From the NCBI GenBank assembly GCA_902616145.1, contig CACMRM010000003.1:62001-126000 (forward strand): DNA of 64,000 nt, given 5' to 3'. The position numbers and the translations under genes are program-made. The DNA is from an uncultured Pelagibacteraceae bacterium (GTDB taxonomy: Bacteria > Pseudomonadota > Alphaproteobacteria > Pelagibacterales > Pelagibacteraceae). Numbering within the stretch: the stretch's first letter is position 1; the number at the start of each line of letters is the position of its first letter. Below the pieces are notes generated by a model. It had not been told where the DNA came from and made no database searches. It was given only the letters and a program-made list of their open reading frames with translations. Of this stretch, positions 16,881 through 26,262 are shown piece after piece.

Positions 16881-17971
16881 TAATTTTTCTCCACATAAAC
16901 TGATGTGCTTGGAAAAGCAAAAGACGCATTATTTTTTTCTACTATATTTTTTATTTCAAGGGCTAAAAGATCTTTTACCTTCATCCACTCTAAGTATTTT
17001 GTGGTTTTAGTAAAACATATTAGTTTAATATCTATTGAACTTGCAGCAAATTGATCGATTTTCACTGATAGCATTGTATTTTCTGATTTTGAAAATAATT
17101 CACTATTTTTTATATAATTCTCTATCTGTTGTTTGATATCAATTAATTGTTTGCTTGTTGTTCTATACTCTAGGCCTATAATCCAATTAATCCTCCTGTT
17201 GGTAATTAAAGAATTATTTATTACTGCTTTTTCTGCAAACTGAAAATTAGGGATTGTTGCAAGAGATTTGTCAAATCTTCTAACAACTGTAGATCTAAAA
17301 CCTATTGACTCTACTGTGCCTTCAATAACATCTTCAACATATATCCAATCTCCAACTTTAAATCTTTTCTCAACTAAAACTAATATACCTGAAATTAAAT
17401 TTTTAAATAAATCTTGAGCTCCGAGTGCAACGGCAACACCAAATAGTCCTAGTCCAGCTATAATTGGTCCAATTTTAATTCCCCAAAGTTCTAAAACAGC
17501 CGCTAATCCCAGGATTATTATTAAAACCTTTAGAGCTTTGATAATCCAATTAACTAAATCCCTTGAGAGTAAATCACTGACTGATTTTACAACAGTTGAA
17601 AAGGGTCCAATGATTTGGTGAAAGGTCCAGAATATAAGAATTGTAATTAAAGAACGATTAATTGTTTCTAAAAAATCTGCAGCTTGAGTTTCAATAGTTA
17701 AATAACTAGTAGCTACAAAAAAACCTAGTACAATCGGAAAAAACTTAGCTGGCCCTTCCATGGACTTTACAAGAGTATTATCAAATTTATTTGAGGTTTT
17801 TGATACGTAATTCTCCAATCTTTTAATTACGAATTTTGAAAATATCCCTCTTAAAAAAAGAAAAAATAAAAAAATTATTAAAGCAATAATAATTTCTGAA
17901 ATATTAACTCCTGAAATACCTTTATCCCAAACATCTAAAAATAATATCTTAAAATTTTGCAATACTTCCAT
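16880..17971 (-). CDS. Small-conductance mechanosensitive channel (MscS family)
   Basis: A 363-residue MscS-type channel with four to five N-terminal membrane helices. The pore-lining helix and beta domain read IIAGLGLFGVAVALGAQDLFKNLISGILVLVEKRFKVGDWIYVEDVIEGTVESIGFRSTVVRRFDKSL (in part, residues about 170-240), which is characteristic. A C-terminal alpha/beta cytoplasmic domain follows. It releases osmolytes on hypo-osmotic shock. The gene sits between yggT and hemD, all minus strand, with no intergenic space. Confidence 0.9.
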   Translation of the reverse strand: MEVLQNFKILFLDVWDKGISGVNISEIIIALIIFLFFLFLRGIFSKFVIKRLENYVSKTSNKFDNTLVKSMEGPAKFFPIVLGFFVATSYLTIETQAADFLETINRSLITILIFWTFHQIIGPFSTVVKSVSDLLSRDLVNWIIKALKVLIIILGLAAVLELWGIKIGPIIAGLGLFGVAVALGAQDLFKNLISGILVLVEKRFKVGDWIYVEDVIEGTVESIGFRSTVVRRFDKSLATIPNFQFAEKAVINNSLITNRRINWIIGLEYRTTSKQLIDIKQQIENYIKNSELFSKSENTMLSVKIDQFAASSIDIKLICFTKTTKYLEWMKVKDLLALEIKNIVEKNNASFAFPSTSVYVEKN

Positions 17972-18670
17972 CTAATTACCAATTTTTATAAGTTCATCTC
18001 CTGCTTCGAAGGTTTCTAAATTTTTCCATCCAGCTTCTTTGAAAACATTTATAACTTTTTCACTTATACACATAACTCTTGAGCCTGTCATCAATCCATT
18101 AAGTGAGTACTTTTTTGCTAAATCAATAAAGCTTTCTGCACTCCTTTTTGAGTAAACAAAAATTATGTCAGGAGGATGATCCTTGATTAAATTATTAGTA
18201 TCTTGGTTCAATTCTCTAATTTTTTCTGAAGTATAGTTGATAATTTTATCTATTTGAAAACCTTCTTTTTGCAGCTCTAGATCTAAGTCTGAGGTAATAT
18301 TATCTCCACATATATATGCTAAGACTTTTTTTTTATCTAAGTCACCTGAATTAACAATAATATTTTTTAGAGCATTTATAGTTCCACCAGCTGAAATAGT
18401 ATTGTTATAACCTTGTTGTCTTACAATCTTTTCTGTAATTGCTCCAACGCAGAAACAAAGTTTATTTCTATCTGGTTTTAATAAGTTTAGACTCCTTATT
18501 GCATTAGCACTTGTAAATATAAATGCGTTGTATTTATCAGGATTAATAGGATCAAGTTTTGATTTAGAGATTTTTAAAGTAGGTACATGAATAATTTTAT
18601 GACCTAAAGAAAATAATTTTCCCATTAAATCCTCAGAGTCTATTAAAGGTCTTGTTATTATAATATTCAT
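17972..18670 (-). CDS. hemD: Uroporphyrinogen-III synthase
   Basis: HemD cyclises hydroxymethylbilane to uroporphyrinogen III. The 232-residue protein is poorly conserved, as usual, but has the N-terminal ITRPLIDSEDL, the AFIFTSANAIRSLN segment, CVGAITEKIVRQQGYN and the IIFVYSKRSAESFIDL motif, all typical of the two-lobed HemD fold. Its start overlaps the end of hemC by 4 nt, the classical hemC-hemD arrangement, which strengthens the call. The remaining heme genes in the window (hemE, hemH, hemJ) lie 14-17 kb to the right. Confidence 0.88.
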   Translation of the reverse strand: MNIIITRPLIDSEDLMGKLFSLGHKIIHVPTLKISKSKLDPINPDKYNAFIFTSANAIRSLNLLKPDRNKLCFCVGAITEKIVRQQGYNNTISAGGTINALKNIIVNSGDLDKKKVLAYICGDNITSDLDLELQKEGFQIDKIINYTSEKIRELNQDTNNLIKDHPPDIIFVYSKRSAESFIDLAKKYSLNGLMTGSRVMCISEKVINVFKEAGWKNLETFEAGDELIKIGN

Positions 18671-19584
18671 TTTTTCTTAAATTTTTCTCCAGCTAGATCT
18701 AATAATTTTTCCCCAACACTTTTTCCAATAAAAGAAGCATCGATCTCTCTTCCTGTAAGTTCATATTCAAAACTATCCTGGCCGCTATCTGAGAAAAGCT
18801 GACCTTTAAGTTTCAAATTATGATTTTCAATTTCAGCTAACCCACCTAGCGCAGTATCGCAATCACCACCAATAGTTTGAAGCATTTTTCTTTCAGCTGT
18901 CGCACAAAGACTGGTTTCATTATCGTTAATTTTTTTTATTAAATTTCTAATTTCATCTTCCTTCCTACATTGTACAGCAATTATTCCTTGTCCTACTGCT
19001 GGTAAAATATGTTCACGATTAAAAGTAAAGCCGATCTTTCTATCAAGTTTAAGTGATTTTACTCCGGCGGCAGCAAGAATGATACCGTCTAAGTTGCCCT
19101 CGTTGATTTTATTTATTCTAGTATCAATATTTCCCCGAATATCGATTACAGAAATTTTATTATTAATTTTTTTTAATTGAAGTTCTCTCCTTTTTGAACT
19201 TGAACCAATTTTCACTCCATCTCTTAAATCAGAAATACTTTTAATTCTTTCACTAATTATTACATCTCGATAATCGTTTCTTTTTAAATATGCTCCTATC
19301 AAAAGGTTCTCATTTTCATTTCCTTCCATATCTTTTAGAGAATGTACCGCAATATCTATCTCCTTTTTTAATAGGCTTTCCTCAATTTCTTTACAAAATA
19401 AATTTTTTCCACCTATTTCTGAGATCTTCTTGTTTAAATTTAAATCACCCGAAGTTTTAATAGCTTTAAAATGAATATTTTCCTCTCTAAGGTCATTATT
19501 GTTTTTTATTAATAGCTCCTTTACTTTTGCCACATAGGCTAAAGAAAGTTTACTGCCTCGAGCTCCAATTGTAATTTTTGTCAT
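18667..19584 (-). CDS. hemC: Hydroxymethylbilane synthase (porphobilinogen deaminase)
   Basis: HemC polymerises four porphobilinogens into hydroxymethylbilane. The sequence shows the N-terminal IGARGSKLSLAYVAKV, the AVHSLKDMEG active-site segment with the catalytic Asp near residue 85, the R-rich IGSSSKRRELQL and IDIRGNIDTRINKI motifs, and GGDCDTALGG with the dipyrromethane-cofactor Cys near residue 240. The length of 305 fits the family. It is divergent from tsaD across a 55-nt gap. Confidence 0.95.
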   Translation of the reverse strand: MTKITIGARGSKLSLAYVAKVKELLIKNNNDLREENIHFKAIKTSGDLNLNKKISEIGGKNLFCKEIEESLLKKEIDIAVHSLKDMEGNENENLLIGAYLKRNDYRDVIISERIKSISDLRDGVKIGSSSKRRELQLKKINNKISVIDIRGNIDTRINKINEGNLDGIILAAAGVKSLKLDRKIGFTFNREHILPAVGQGIIAVQCRKEDEIRNLIKKINDNETSLCATAERKMLQTIGGDCDTALGGLAEIENHNLKLKGQLFSDSGQDSFEYELTGREIDASFIGKSVGEKLLDLAGEKFKKK

Positions 19585-19639
19585 TAATTGATTATATATT
19601 TGAAAGAAGTATTTTATACTATTTTAATTTTTTAGAGAG

Positions 19640-20716
19640 ATGACAAAAAAGATTACATTTTTAGGAATTGAAACAAGTTGTGATGAAACTGCTGCCTCTG
19701 TAATTAGAGAAAATGATAAAGGCACTGCAGACATTTTATCAAATATCGTCTCAAGTCAGATTTCGGAGCACAAAAAATTTGGAGGAGTGGTACCGGAATT
19801 AGCTGCTAGAGCACATTTAGAAAATATCGACTATATAATTGAGTCGGCTTTAAAGGAAAGTAAAGTTTCCTTAAGTAAGATAGACGGAATTGCTGCTACT
19901 GCGGGTCCAGGTTTAATTGTATGCTTAACAGTCGGATTAAACATGGGTAAATCAATTGCTACATTTTCAAATAAACCATTCGTTGCAGTGAATCATTTAG
20001 AAGGTCATGCTCTAAGTCCAGGACTAGAAAATAATATTCCATTCCCTTATTTACTTTTATTAATCTCTGGAGGTCACTCCCAATATTTAATTGTGAAAGA
20101 TGTAAATGATTACGAACAATTAGGCACCACAATAGATGATGCTTTAGGTGAAGCTTTTGATAAAACTGCAAAAATGCTTGACCTAGGTTATCCAGGTGGA
20201 CCAAGTGTTGAGAAAGCTTCGAAGCTGGGAGATAAAAATTTTTTTAAACTTCCCGAGCCAATAATAGATAAAGCAGGTTGTAACTTGTCATTTGCTGGGC
20301 TTAAAACTGCAGTTTTAAGAGAATCAAAAAAGATAAATGGAAACAATAAATTAAAGTTTGACCTTGCAGCATCTTTTCAAAATACAATAAACAAAATTCT
20401 TTACAAAAAAACAAAAATTGCAATTGAGATGTATAAAAAAAAAATAAATACATCGGATATTAATCTAGTTGTAGCTGGTGGTGTGGCTGCTAATTTTTCG
20501 ATAAGAGAAAATTTAAAAAGACTTTCAAAGGATATAGGATTTAAAACTGTGTATCCTAATTTAAAATTTTGTGGTGATAATGCTGCTATGATTGCTTGGG
20601 CTGGTATTCAAAGATTTAAAAAAAATTTATTAAATAAAATAGATGTTGAAGCTAAATCTAGATGGCCTTTAGATAAAAATGCTCCCTACATGAAAGGGCC
20701 AGGTTTAAAGTTATAA
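19640..20716 (+). CDS. tsaD: tRNA N6-adenosine threonylcarbamoyltransferase TsaD
   Basis: TsaD transfers the threonylcarbamoyl group to A37 of ANN-decoding tRNAs. It starts with the ASKHA-fold phosphate loop LGIETSCDETAAS; the metal-binding HxxxH is NHLEGH (H119, H123); the nucleotide-binding parts ISGGHSQYL and VAGGVAANF are present, as is CGDNAAMIAWAG near the end. The length of 358 is slightly above average. Its stop codon overlaps the ATG of the EVE gene (TAATG). Confidence 0.96.
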   Translation: MTKKITFLGIETSCDETAASVIRENDKGTADILSNIVSSQISEHKKFGGVVPELAARAHLENIDYIIESALKESKVSLSKIDGIAATAGPGLIVCLTVGLNMGKSIATFSNKPFVAVNHLEGHALSPGLENNIPFPYLLLLISGGHSQYLIVKDVNDYEQLGTTIDDALGEAFDKTAKMLDLGYPGGPSVEKASKLGDKNFFKLPEPIIDKAGCNLSFAGLKTAVLRESKKINGNNKLKFDLAASFQNTINKILYKKTKIAIEMYKKKINTSDINLVVAGGVAANFSIRENLKRLSKDIGFKTVYPNLKFCGDNAAMIAWAGIQRFKKNLLNKIDVEAKSRWPLDKNAPYMKGPGLKL

Positions 20717-21129
20717 TGCAATATTGGTTACTTAAGTCTGAACCCGATGTTTGGTCGATTGAGCAACAAATAAAGGCTGGCAAAAAAGGTGCTACCTGGG
20801 ATGGAGTTAGAAATTATCAAGCTGCAAACAATTTAAGAAAAATGAAAAATGGTGATTTATGTTTTTTCTATCATTCTAATATTGGAAAAGAGATTGTTGG
20901 AATAGTTAAAGTGATTAAGTCAGCGTTTATCGATAAAACTGATAAGAAAAAGAGATTTGTGGCCGTTCAAGTTAGGTTTGTAAGAAAATTTAAAAGGGCT
21001 ATTTCTTTGAGAAAAATTAAAAAAAACAAGAATATTTCTCATTTACCGTTGATAAAACAAAGCAGGTTGTCAGTAATGCCAATAGATTATAAAAGCTGGA
21101 AAATTATTTGTAACATGGGTAAAATATAA
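20716..21129 (+). CDS. EVE domain-containing protein
   Basis: A 137-residue single-domain protein. The start [18 protein letters not shown], the [29 protein letters not shown] segment and the later EIVGIVKV are the hallmarks of the EVE (thymocyte nuclear protein 1-like) fold, a PUA-like domain that recognises modified bases in DNA or RNA. Bacterial stand-alone EVE proteins have no agreed function. It is coupled to tsaD (overlapping stop/start) and followed by acs after 17 nt, so the three may form a transcript. Confidence 0.88.
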   Translation: MQYWLLKSEPDVWSIEQQIKAGKKGATWDGVRNYQAANNLRKMKNGDLCFFYHSNIGKEIVGIVKVIKSAFIDKTDKKKRFVAVQVRFVRKFKRAISLRKIKKNKNISHLPLIKQSRLSVMPIDYKSWKIICNMGKI

Positions 21130-21146
21130 AAAACTTAGGGGTATTT

Positions 21147-23279
21147 GTGGCTAAAAGAAAAAAAAAGAAAAAATCAAAATTAAAAAAGTCTTGGAAAAAA
21201 TCTAGAAAAGTAAAAAAGTCTAGAAAAATTAGCAGGCCTAGAAAGAAAATTAGAAAAACTGAAAAAAAGAAAAAAACTAGAAAAAAGGCTAAAGCAAGAC
21301 GAATTAATTTTAAAGCCCCTACTTACTCAAAAGATAGTGATGGTAATTCAATTATAAAAGTTTCAGACAGTTGGGCAAATCAAGCCTATGTGAACGACTC
21401 AAAATATAAAAAGAAATATAAGATGTCCATTAAAGAAAACGATAAATTTTGGGCTAAAGAAGGAAAACGAATTACTTGGATGAAAAAATATACAAAAATA
21501 AAAGACGTAAAATACAGTAAAGAAGAAGTAAAAATTAAATGGTTTTATGATGGAACGCTAAATGCTTCGGCTAATTGTATTGATAGACATCTTAAAAAAA
21601 ATCCTAGTAAAACAGCAATAATATGGGTTGGAGATGATCCGGCGGATACTAAAAAAATATCATATAGAGAGTTACATCAAAATGTATGTAAAGCAGCAAA
21701 TGGTTTAAAAAGTTTAGGTATTCAAAAAGGTGATAGGGTTACAATTTATCTTACTATGATACCAGAGTTAGCCTACATTATGCTAGCTTGTGCTAGAATT
21801 GGAGCAGTGCACTCAATAATATTTGGCGGATTTTCTCCAGACTCAATAGCTACAAGAATTACAGATTGTGAGTCTGAATATTTAATCACTGCAGACGAAG
21901 GCGTGCGGGGAGGAAAAATAATTCCATTAAAAAAAATTGCTGACGAGGCTTTGGATCAATGTCCTAGTGTAAAAAAATGTGTAGTAGTTGAAAGAACTGG
22001 AAATCAAGTAAATTGGAATAATGAGAGAGATGTATCATATAAAGAATTGATTTCTTCTGTTCCAAGCAAATGTGAACCAGAGGAAATGAATGCGGAAGAT
22101 CCTTTGTTTATTCTCTATACTTCAGGATCCACTGGAAAACCAAAAGGAGTCCTTCATACAACAGGTGGGTATATGGTTTACGCTTCTATGACACATCAAT
22201 ATATTTTTGATTATAAATCCAACGATATATATTGGTGTACGGCAGATATAGGTTGGGTAACAGGTCATAGCTACATAATTTATGGACCACTATCCAATGG
22301 AGCTACGACAATAATGTTTGAGGGCGTTCCAAATTACCCAGATAGTTCTAGATGGTGGCAAATAGTTGATAAATTTAAAGTAAACATTTTTTATACTGCG
22401 CCAACAGCTATTAGAGCTTTAATGAGAGAAGGAGATAAGCCAGTAAAAAAAACTAGCAGGAAATCTTTAAAATTACTTGGCACTGTTGGTGAGCCAATAA
22501 ATCCAGAGGCATGGATGTGGTATTATAAAACTGTAGGAGACTCAAGATGTCCAATAGTTGATACGTGGTGGCAAACAGAAACCGGTGGAATATTGATTGC
22601 ACCTCAACCTGGTGCTATTGATCTAAAACCTGGATCGGCAACTAAACCATTTTATGGAATTAAACCTGTTTTAGTCGATAAAGACGGTAAAATTATAAAG
22701 GGTGAAGGTAAAGGAAGACTGTGTATGGCTGCATCTTGGCCTGGGCAAATGAGAACTGTTTACGGTGATCATCAAAGATTTATAGACACTTACTTTTCTC
22801 AATTTGATGGAAAATACTTCACTGGAGATGGGTGTAGAAGGGATAAAGATGGTTATTATTGGATAACTGGAAGAGTAGATGATGTAATAATCGTATCAGG
22901 TCACAATTTAGGAACTGCAGAAATTGAAAGCGCTTTTGTTGCACATCCAAAAGTAGCGGAAGCCGCAGTAGTTGGGTTTCCTCACAGTATAAAAGGCAAT
23001 GGTTTATATTGTTACGTTACTCTTAATGCAGGAGAAAATCCAACGGGAGACTTGGAGAGAGATCTCAAACTTTGGGTGAGAAAACAAATCGGGCCAATAG
23101 CAACACCAGATGTTATTCAATTTGCACCTGGATTACCAAAAACAAGATCTGGAAAAATTATGAGAAGAATTTTAAGAAAAATTGCTGCCAACGAGCCAGA
23201 TAATTTAGGAGATACAACAACATTGGCGGATCCTAGTGTTGTAACGTCTCTTGTAGAGAATAGACAAAATAAAGGTTAA
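21147..23279 (+). CDS. acs: Acetyl-CoA synthetase with Lys/Arg-rich N-terminal extension
   Basis: Acs makes acetyl-CoA from acetate, ATP and CoA. The catalytic part (from about residue 70) is complete: P-loop [20 protein letters not shown], the [10 protein letters not shown] motif, [25 protein letters not shown], and the C-terminal [17 protein letters not shown] with the regulatory acetylatable Lys. The GTG start at 21147 has a good Shine-Dalgarno (AGGGG). Before the usual start there is a tail of about 55 residues in which 34 of the first 52 are Lys or Arg, giving 710 residues against about 650. No ATG, GTG or TTG that I noticed would remove the tail cleanly. Next to a solute symporter (24.3-26.2 kb), it suggests acetate uptake. 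Confidence 0.93.
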   Translation: MAKRKKKKKSKLKKSWKKSRKVKKSRKISRPRKKIRKTEKKKKTRKKAKARRINFKAPTYSKDSDGNSIIKVSDSWANQAYVNDSKYKKKYKMSIKENDKFWAKEGKRITWMKKYTKIKDVKYSKEEVKIKWFYDGTLNASANCIDRHLKKNPSKTAIIWVGDDPADTKKISYRELHQNVCKAANGLKSLGIQKGDRVTIYLTMIPELAYIMLACARIGAVHSIIFGGFSPDSIATRITDCESEYLITADEGVRGGKIIPLKKIADEALDQCPSVKKCVVVERTGNQVNWNNERDVSYKELISSVPSKCEPEEMNAEDPLFILYTSGSTGKPKGVLHTTGGYMVYASMTHQYIFDYKSNDIYWCTADIGWVTGHSYIIYGPLSNGATTIMFEGVPNYPDSSRWWQIVDKFKVNIFYTAPTAIRALMREGDKPVKKTSRKSLKLLGTVGEPINPEAWMWYYKTVGDSRCPIVDTWWQTETGGILIAPQPGAIDLKPGSATKPFYGIKPVLVDKDGKIIKGEGKGRLCMAASWPGQMRTVYGDHQRFIDTYFSQFDGKYFTGDGCRRDKDGYYWITGRVDDVIIVSGHNLGTAEIESAFVAHPKVAEAAVVGFPHSIKGNGLYCYVTLNAGENPTGDLERDLKLWVRKQIGPIATPDVIQFAPGLPKTRSGKIMRRILRKIAANEPDNLGDTTTLADPSVVTSLVENRQNKG

Positions 23280-23917
23280 TTAAATTTTAAATCTTTTGTT
23301 AATTTTTTAAACTCGTCTTTCATCAGTCCCCATTTTAAATGAATAGAGTTTAAGACTATTTTTTTATCAAGTGATTTTAATTCATCTGCAATAGGTGACC
23401 AGTAATACAAAGCTTGGCCACTCTCTTTAAAAGGATCATTTAAATGGTAGTTTGAAAAATTCACTTTATCTAATCTTTCTAAAAAGTTTTTTTTACCTCT
23501 ATCAAAAATTTCGTCACTTAATCCATTTTTTTTTTCATTTTCTAAAATATTTAGAAAAATTTCTTTGCAATCGTTTTTTTTTAAGTTTTTTTCTGAAATG
23601 AGATAAGAGAAAACATAAAAAGTACAGTCTGCTAAAGCAACCGCATAGATATTCCATTTTGCAATATTGATAGATTTTAAAAAAACTTCATCCTCCATCA
23701 TGGCAATATACTTAACTCCAATTCTTGTTTTTAAATAACCGTATAAAGTTGTTTGAGAAACATGAGCAGATCTCTCTTGAATAAAATTTTCTAAGTCTTT
23801 TTTTGATTTAATACTTTTAAATAGACCTGAAATTTTCCAAATAGGGATCACGTACTCCCAAATGTCAATTAGAGTGGTTCTAAGAGTGTTTCGCAATTTA
23901 TCTAGATTCAATTTCAC
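23276..23917 (-). CDS. Conserved hypothetical protein (unrecognised)
   Basis: A 213-residue, probably soluble, helix-rich protein that I do not recognise as a named family. A notable block is [23 protein letters not shown] (shown in part) near residues 48-70, followed by [20 protein letters not shown]. The block reads like a conserved alphaproteobacterial family rather than random sequence. The rest is Lys-, Asn- and Ile-rich. It starts with GTG at 23917 and converges on acs with a 4-nt overlap. No signal peptide or clear membrane helix is visible. No function can be given. Confidence 0.7.
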   Translation of the reverse strand: MKLNLDKLRNTLRTTLIDIWEYVIPIWKISGLFKSIKSKKDLENFIQERSAHVSQTTLYGYLKTRIGVKYIAMMEDEVFLKSINIAKWNIYAVALADCTFYVFSYLISEKNLKKNDCKEIFLNILENEKKNGLSDEIFDRGKKNFLERLDKVNFSNYHLNDPFKESGQALYYWSPIADELKSLDKKIVLNSIHLKWGLMKDEFKKLTKDLKFN

Positions 23918-24014
23918 GTTGTATTTAAAAAACCCTTTATTTACTTGTCTTATAGCATTTCAAATTGGTTTTGGGGTCCTTTTTTCTCTTTTAATTCAAC
24001 TCATAATCAGTATG

Positions 24015-24069
24015 CTCCCCAGCAATAAGAGTACTTTTTACGTAAAAAGTTAAAAAATAAATAGGGGGA
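24015..24069 (+). promoter_or_regulatory. Structured leader with palindrome and possible Shine-Dalgarno masking
   Basis: The 155-nt gap before the DUF4212 gene contains a perfect 18-bp palindrome, ACTTTTTACGTAAAAAGT, at 24033-24050. It is flanked by TCCCC (24016-24020) and GGGGA (24065-24069). The latter is the ribosome-binding site of the ATG at 24073, and the two can pair around the palindromic hairpin, which would hide the start. The palindrome could instead be a dimeric regulator's operator. Both readings are inference from base pairing. Confidence 0.5.
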
Positions 24070-24072
24070 AAT

Positions 24073-24330
24073 ATGTCAAATAAAGACGCATATTGGAATA
24101 AGACCAAAAACCATATGATAGTTACATTGGTTCTTTGGGCTTTCTTCTCATTAGTGATCTTCATGTTTGGTTCAGAACTGAACACGATGTCTTTTCTTGG
24201 CTATCCATTAGCATATTACATGACTGCGCAAGGTTCACTTCTTGCCTTTGTGATAATTTTGTTTTGGACTGCAAATAAACAAGAAAAAATCGACGAAGAA
24301 CATGGTTTCTCAGAAAGAGAGGATGACTAA
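24073..24330 (+). CDS. DUF4212 small subunit of sodium:solute symporter
   Basis: An 85-residue membrane protein with two hydrophobic helices (about 15-35 and 44-68) and an acidic C-terminal tail. The start YWNKTKNHMIVTLVLWAFFSLV and the LGYPLAYYMTAQGSLLAFVIILFWTA segment match DUF4212, the small partner found before VC_2705-type sodium:solute symporters. Its role is presumed to be assembly or regulation of the large subunit. It has a strong GGGGGA ribosome-binding site, and its stop overlaps the large subunit ATG (TAATG). Confidence 0.9.
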   Translation: MSNKDAYWNKTKNHMIVTLVLWAFFSLVIFMFGSELNTMSFLGYPLAYYMTAQGSLLAFVIILFWTANKQEKIDEEHGFSEREDD

Positions 24331-26186
24331 TGTTTAAAGGAGATTTTATACAAAACCTTCCTAAAATATATGGTACCTACACTGGTGGCTTTTTAGTGTT
24401 CATCATTTTGATGGCATTAGCGGAGCAAGCAGGTGTGTCAGCTAAAAACATCGGAGTGATGTTCGTAGCTTTCACGGTATTGATTTATGCCTTAATCGGT
24501 TATTTATCAAGAACCATTCAAGTAGATGCCTACTATGTTGCAGGAAGACAAGTGCCAACCGTGTTTAACGGAATGGCAACAGCAGCTGACTGGATGTCAG
24601 GTGCATCATTCGTAGCTTTAGCGGGTGGAGTTTACTTTGGTGGCTATACTTATATGGCCTTCTTAGTAGGTTGGACAGGTGGATACGTACTTGTTGCAAC
24701 ACTAATGGCTCCGTACCTAAGAAAGTTTGGATGTTACACAGTTCCTGATTTTATCGGAACACGATACGGTGGTAACCTCGTAAGAGCTTGCGCAGTATTC
24801 GTGCTTTTCATAGCATCATTTACTTACGTAACAGCACAAATTAATGCTACGGGAACAATTGCTTCTAGAGCTCTTGGAATTCCGTTCGAAGCAGGTGTAT
24901 GGGTAGGATTAATAAGTATCCTTATCTGTTCAATGCTTGGTGGAATGAGAGCCGTAACTTGGACACAGGTTGCTCAGTACATTGTATTAATCATCGCATA
25001 CTTAATACCAGTATTCTGGATTAGTTCTAACGTAGGTGGAGGAATTTTCCCTCACTTAATGTTAGGTGATGAAGTTGCAAGACTTGGCGAACTTGAACAA
25101 CAATTTGGACTAGTTAAAAACAGCGCCGCAGATATGAAAGCAGCTGGGGTACCAGGAGGATTGAAATACATCTCTGGAACTCACTCTGGAGTACCTGAAG
25201 GTGGAATGGCTGTCTGGAAATACTTATCGTTAGCGATTTGTATGATGGTGGGAACCGCATCGTTACCTCATATATTAATGAGATACTTTACAACTCCTAC
25301 TGTAAGAGCAGCAAGAAAATCAGTAGCTTGGTCGCTATTCTTTATTTTCTTACTTTACTCTTCAGCGCCTATGTTAGCGACATTGTCTAAATTAGCATTG
25401 ATGGATCCTAATCTACCAACTGGAATTATCGGAAAATCTATTTCTGAGGTTCAGTCAATAGAGTGGGTTCAAAGATGGTCTGAAGTTAAGCAAGTATTTA
25501 TTGCAGACTTTAATGGTGACGGAATACTTCAGTTGAACGAGTGGTTCATGAGAGGTGACGTTGTAGTATTAGCTACTCCAGAAGTAGCCGGTCTACCGTT
25601 CGTAATCTCTGGACTAGTGTTTGCTGGTGGTATGGCTGCTGCCATGTCAACTGCCGATGGTTTAGTTCTTGCGATATCAAATGCGTTATCACACGACATT
25701 TATTACAAGATCATAAATCCAAAAGCGGAGACATCTAAAAGACTATTAGTTGCTCGTGTACTTCTAGTACTAATCGGAGCTGCTGGTGCTTACATAGCCT
25801 CTTTCAGGCTAACAAGTATCTTAGGTTCGGTTGCTTGGGCATTCGACTTTGCAATGTCAGGTTTATTCTTCCCACTTGTACTTGGTGTATGGTGGAAGAG
25901 AGCTACTAGAGAAGGTGCAATCGCTGGTATCATAGCAGGAATTGTGTCAGGAACAGTTTACTTAACGTGGGTGTTCCCTAAATTCTCAGTTCCAATATGG
26001 GGCGGTGTAAATACTCCTTTCTTAGGTATTGACCACTTAAGATTTGGTTTAATTGGAGCACCAATTTGTTTAGTTGTAATGGTGGTAGTCAGTTTAATGA
26101 CTAAAGAACCAAGTCCAGCTACACAAAAATTAGTAGACGATACAAGAATACCGACAGGTAAGGCTATTCTTGGTAAGCAACACTAA
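24330..26186 (+). CDS. Sodium:solute symporter, VC_2705-type large subunit (organic-acid/acetate transporter candidate)
   Basis: A 618-residue transporter of the SSS family with about 13-14 membrane helices. Typical SSS features are YYVAGRQVPTVFNGMATAADWMSGASF near residues 70-95, the GGMRAVTWTQVAQYI segment, and GMAAAMSTADGLVLAISNALSHDIY. It follows DUF4212, which defines the VC_2705 subfamily. An unusual soluble loop carries D393-x-N395-x-D397-G-x-L-x-x-x-E404, a canonical EF-hand calcium loop. Nearness to acs suggests acetate or another short organic acid as substrate (inference). Codons are richer in G and C than in the neighbours, suggesting strong expression. A rho-independent terminator follows. 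Confidence 0.88.
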   Translation: MFKGDFIQNLPKIYGTYTGGFLVFIILMALAEQAGVSAKNIGVMFVAFTVLIYALIGYLSRTIQVDAYYVAGRQVPTVFNGMATAADWMSGASFVALAGGVYFGGYTYMAFLVGWTGGYVLVATLMAPYLRKFGCYTVPDFIGTRYGGNLVRACAVFVLFIASFTYVTAQINATGTIASRALGIPFEAGVWVGLISILICSMLGGMRAVTWTQVAQYIVLIIAYLIPVFWISSNVGGGIFPHLMLGDEVARLGELEQQFGLVKNSAADMKAAGVPGGLKYISGTHSGVPEGGMAVWKYLSLAICMMVGTASLPHILMRYFTTPTVRAARKSVAWSLFFIFLLYSSAPMLATLSKLALMDPNLPTGIIGKSISEVQSIEWVQRWSEVKQVFIADFNGDGILQLNEWFMRGDVVVLATPEVAGLPFVISGLVFAGGMAAAMSTADGLVLAISNALSHDIYYKIINPKAETSKRLLVARVLLVLIGAAGAYIASFRLTSILGSVAWAFDFAMSGLFFPLVLGVWWKRATREGAIAGIIAGIVSGTVYLTWVFPKFSVPIWGGVNTPFLGIDHLRFGLIGAPICLVVMVVVSLMTKEPSPATQKLVDDTRIPTGKAILGKQH

Positions 26187-26209
26187 TTAGCAATTATTTA
26201 AAATTAAAA

Positions 26210-26237
26210 GGGGCGATTTATTCGCCCCTTTTTTTTT
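26210..26237 (+). terminator. Rho-independent terminator after the symporter operon
   Basis: The stem GGGGCGA (26210-26216) pairs with TCGCCCC (26222-26228) over a 5-nt loop and is followed by nine T residues (26229-26237). It starts 24 nt after the symporter stop. It is one of only two classical hairpin terminators I could see in the window, consistent with a highly expressed transcript that is insulated from the next gene. Confidence 0.92.
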
Positions 26238-26262
26238 ACTTAAATCATGATAATTTAAAAAT

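Noticed and set aside
23862-24053. Plus-strand open frame before the DUF4212 gene
   Set aside because: It overlaps the unknown minus-strand gene and the palindromic leader; it has no conserved feature.
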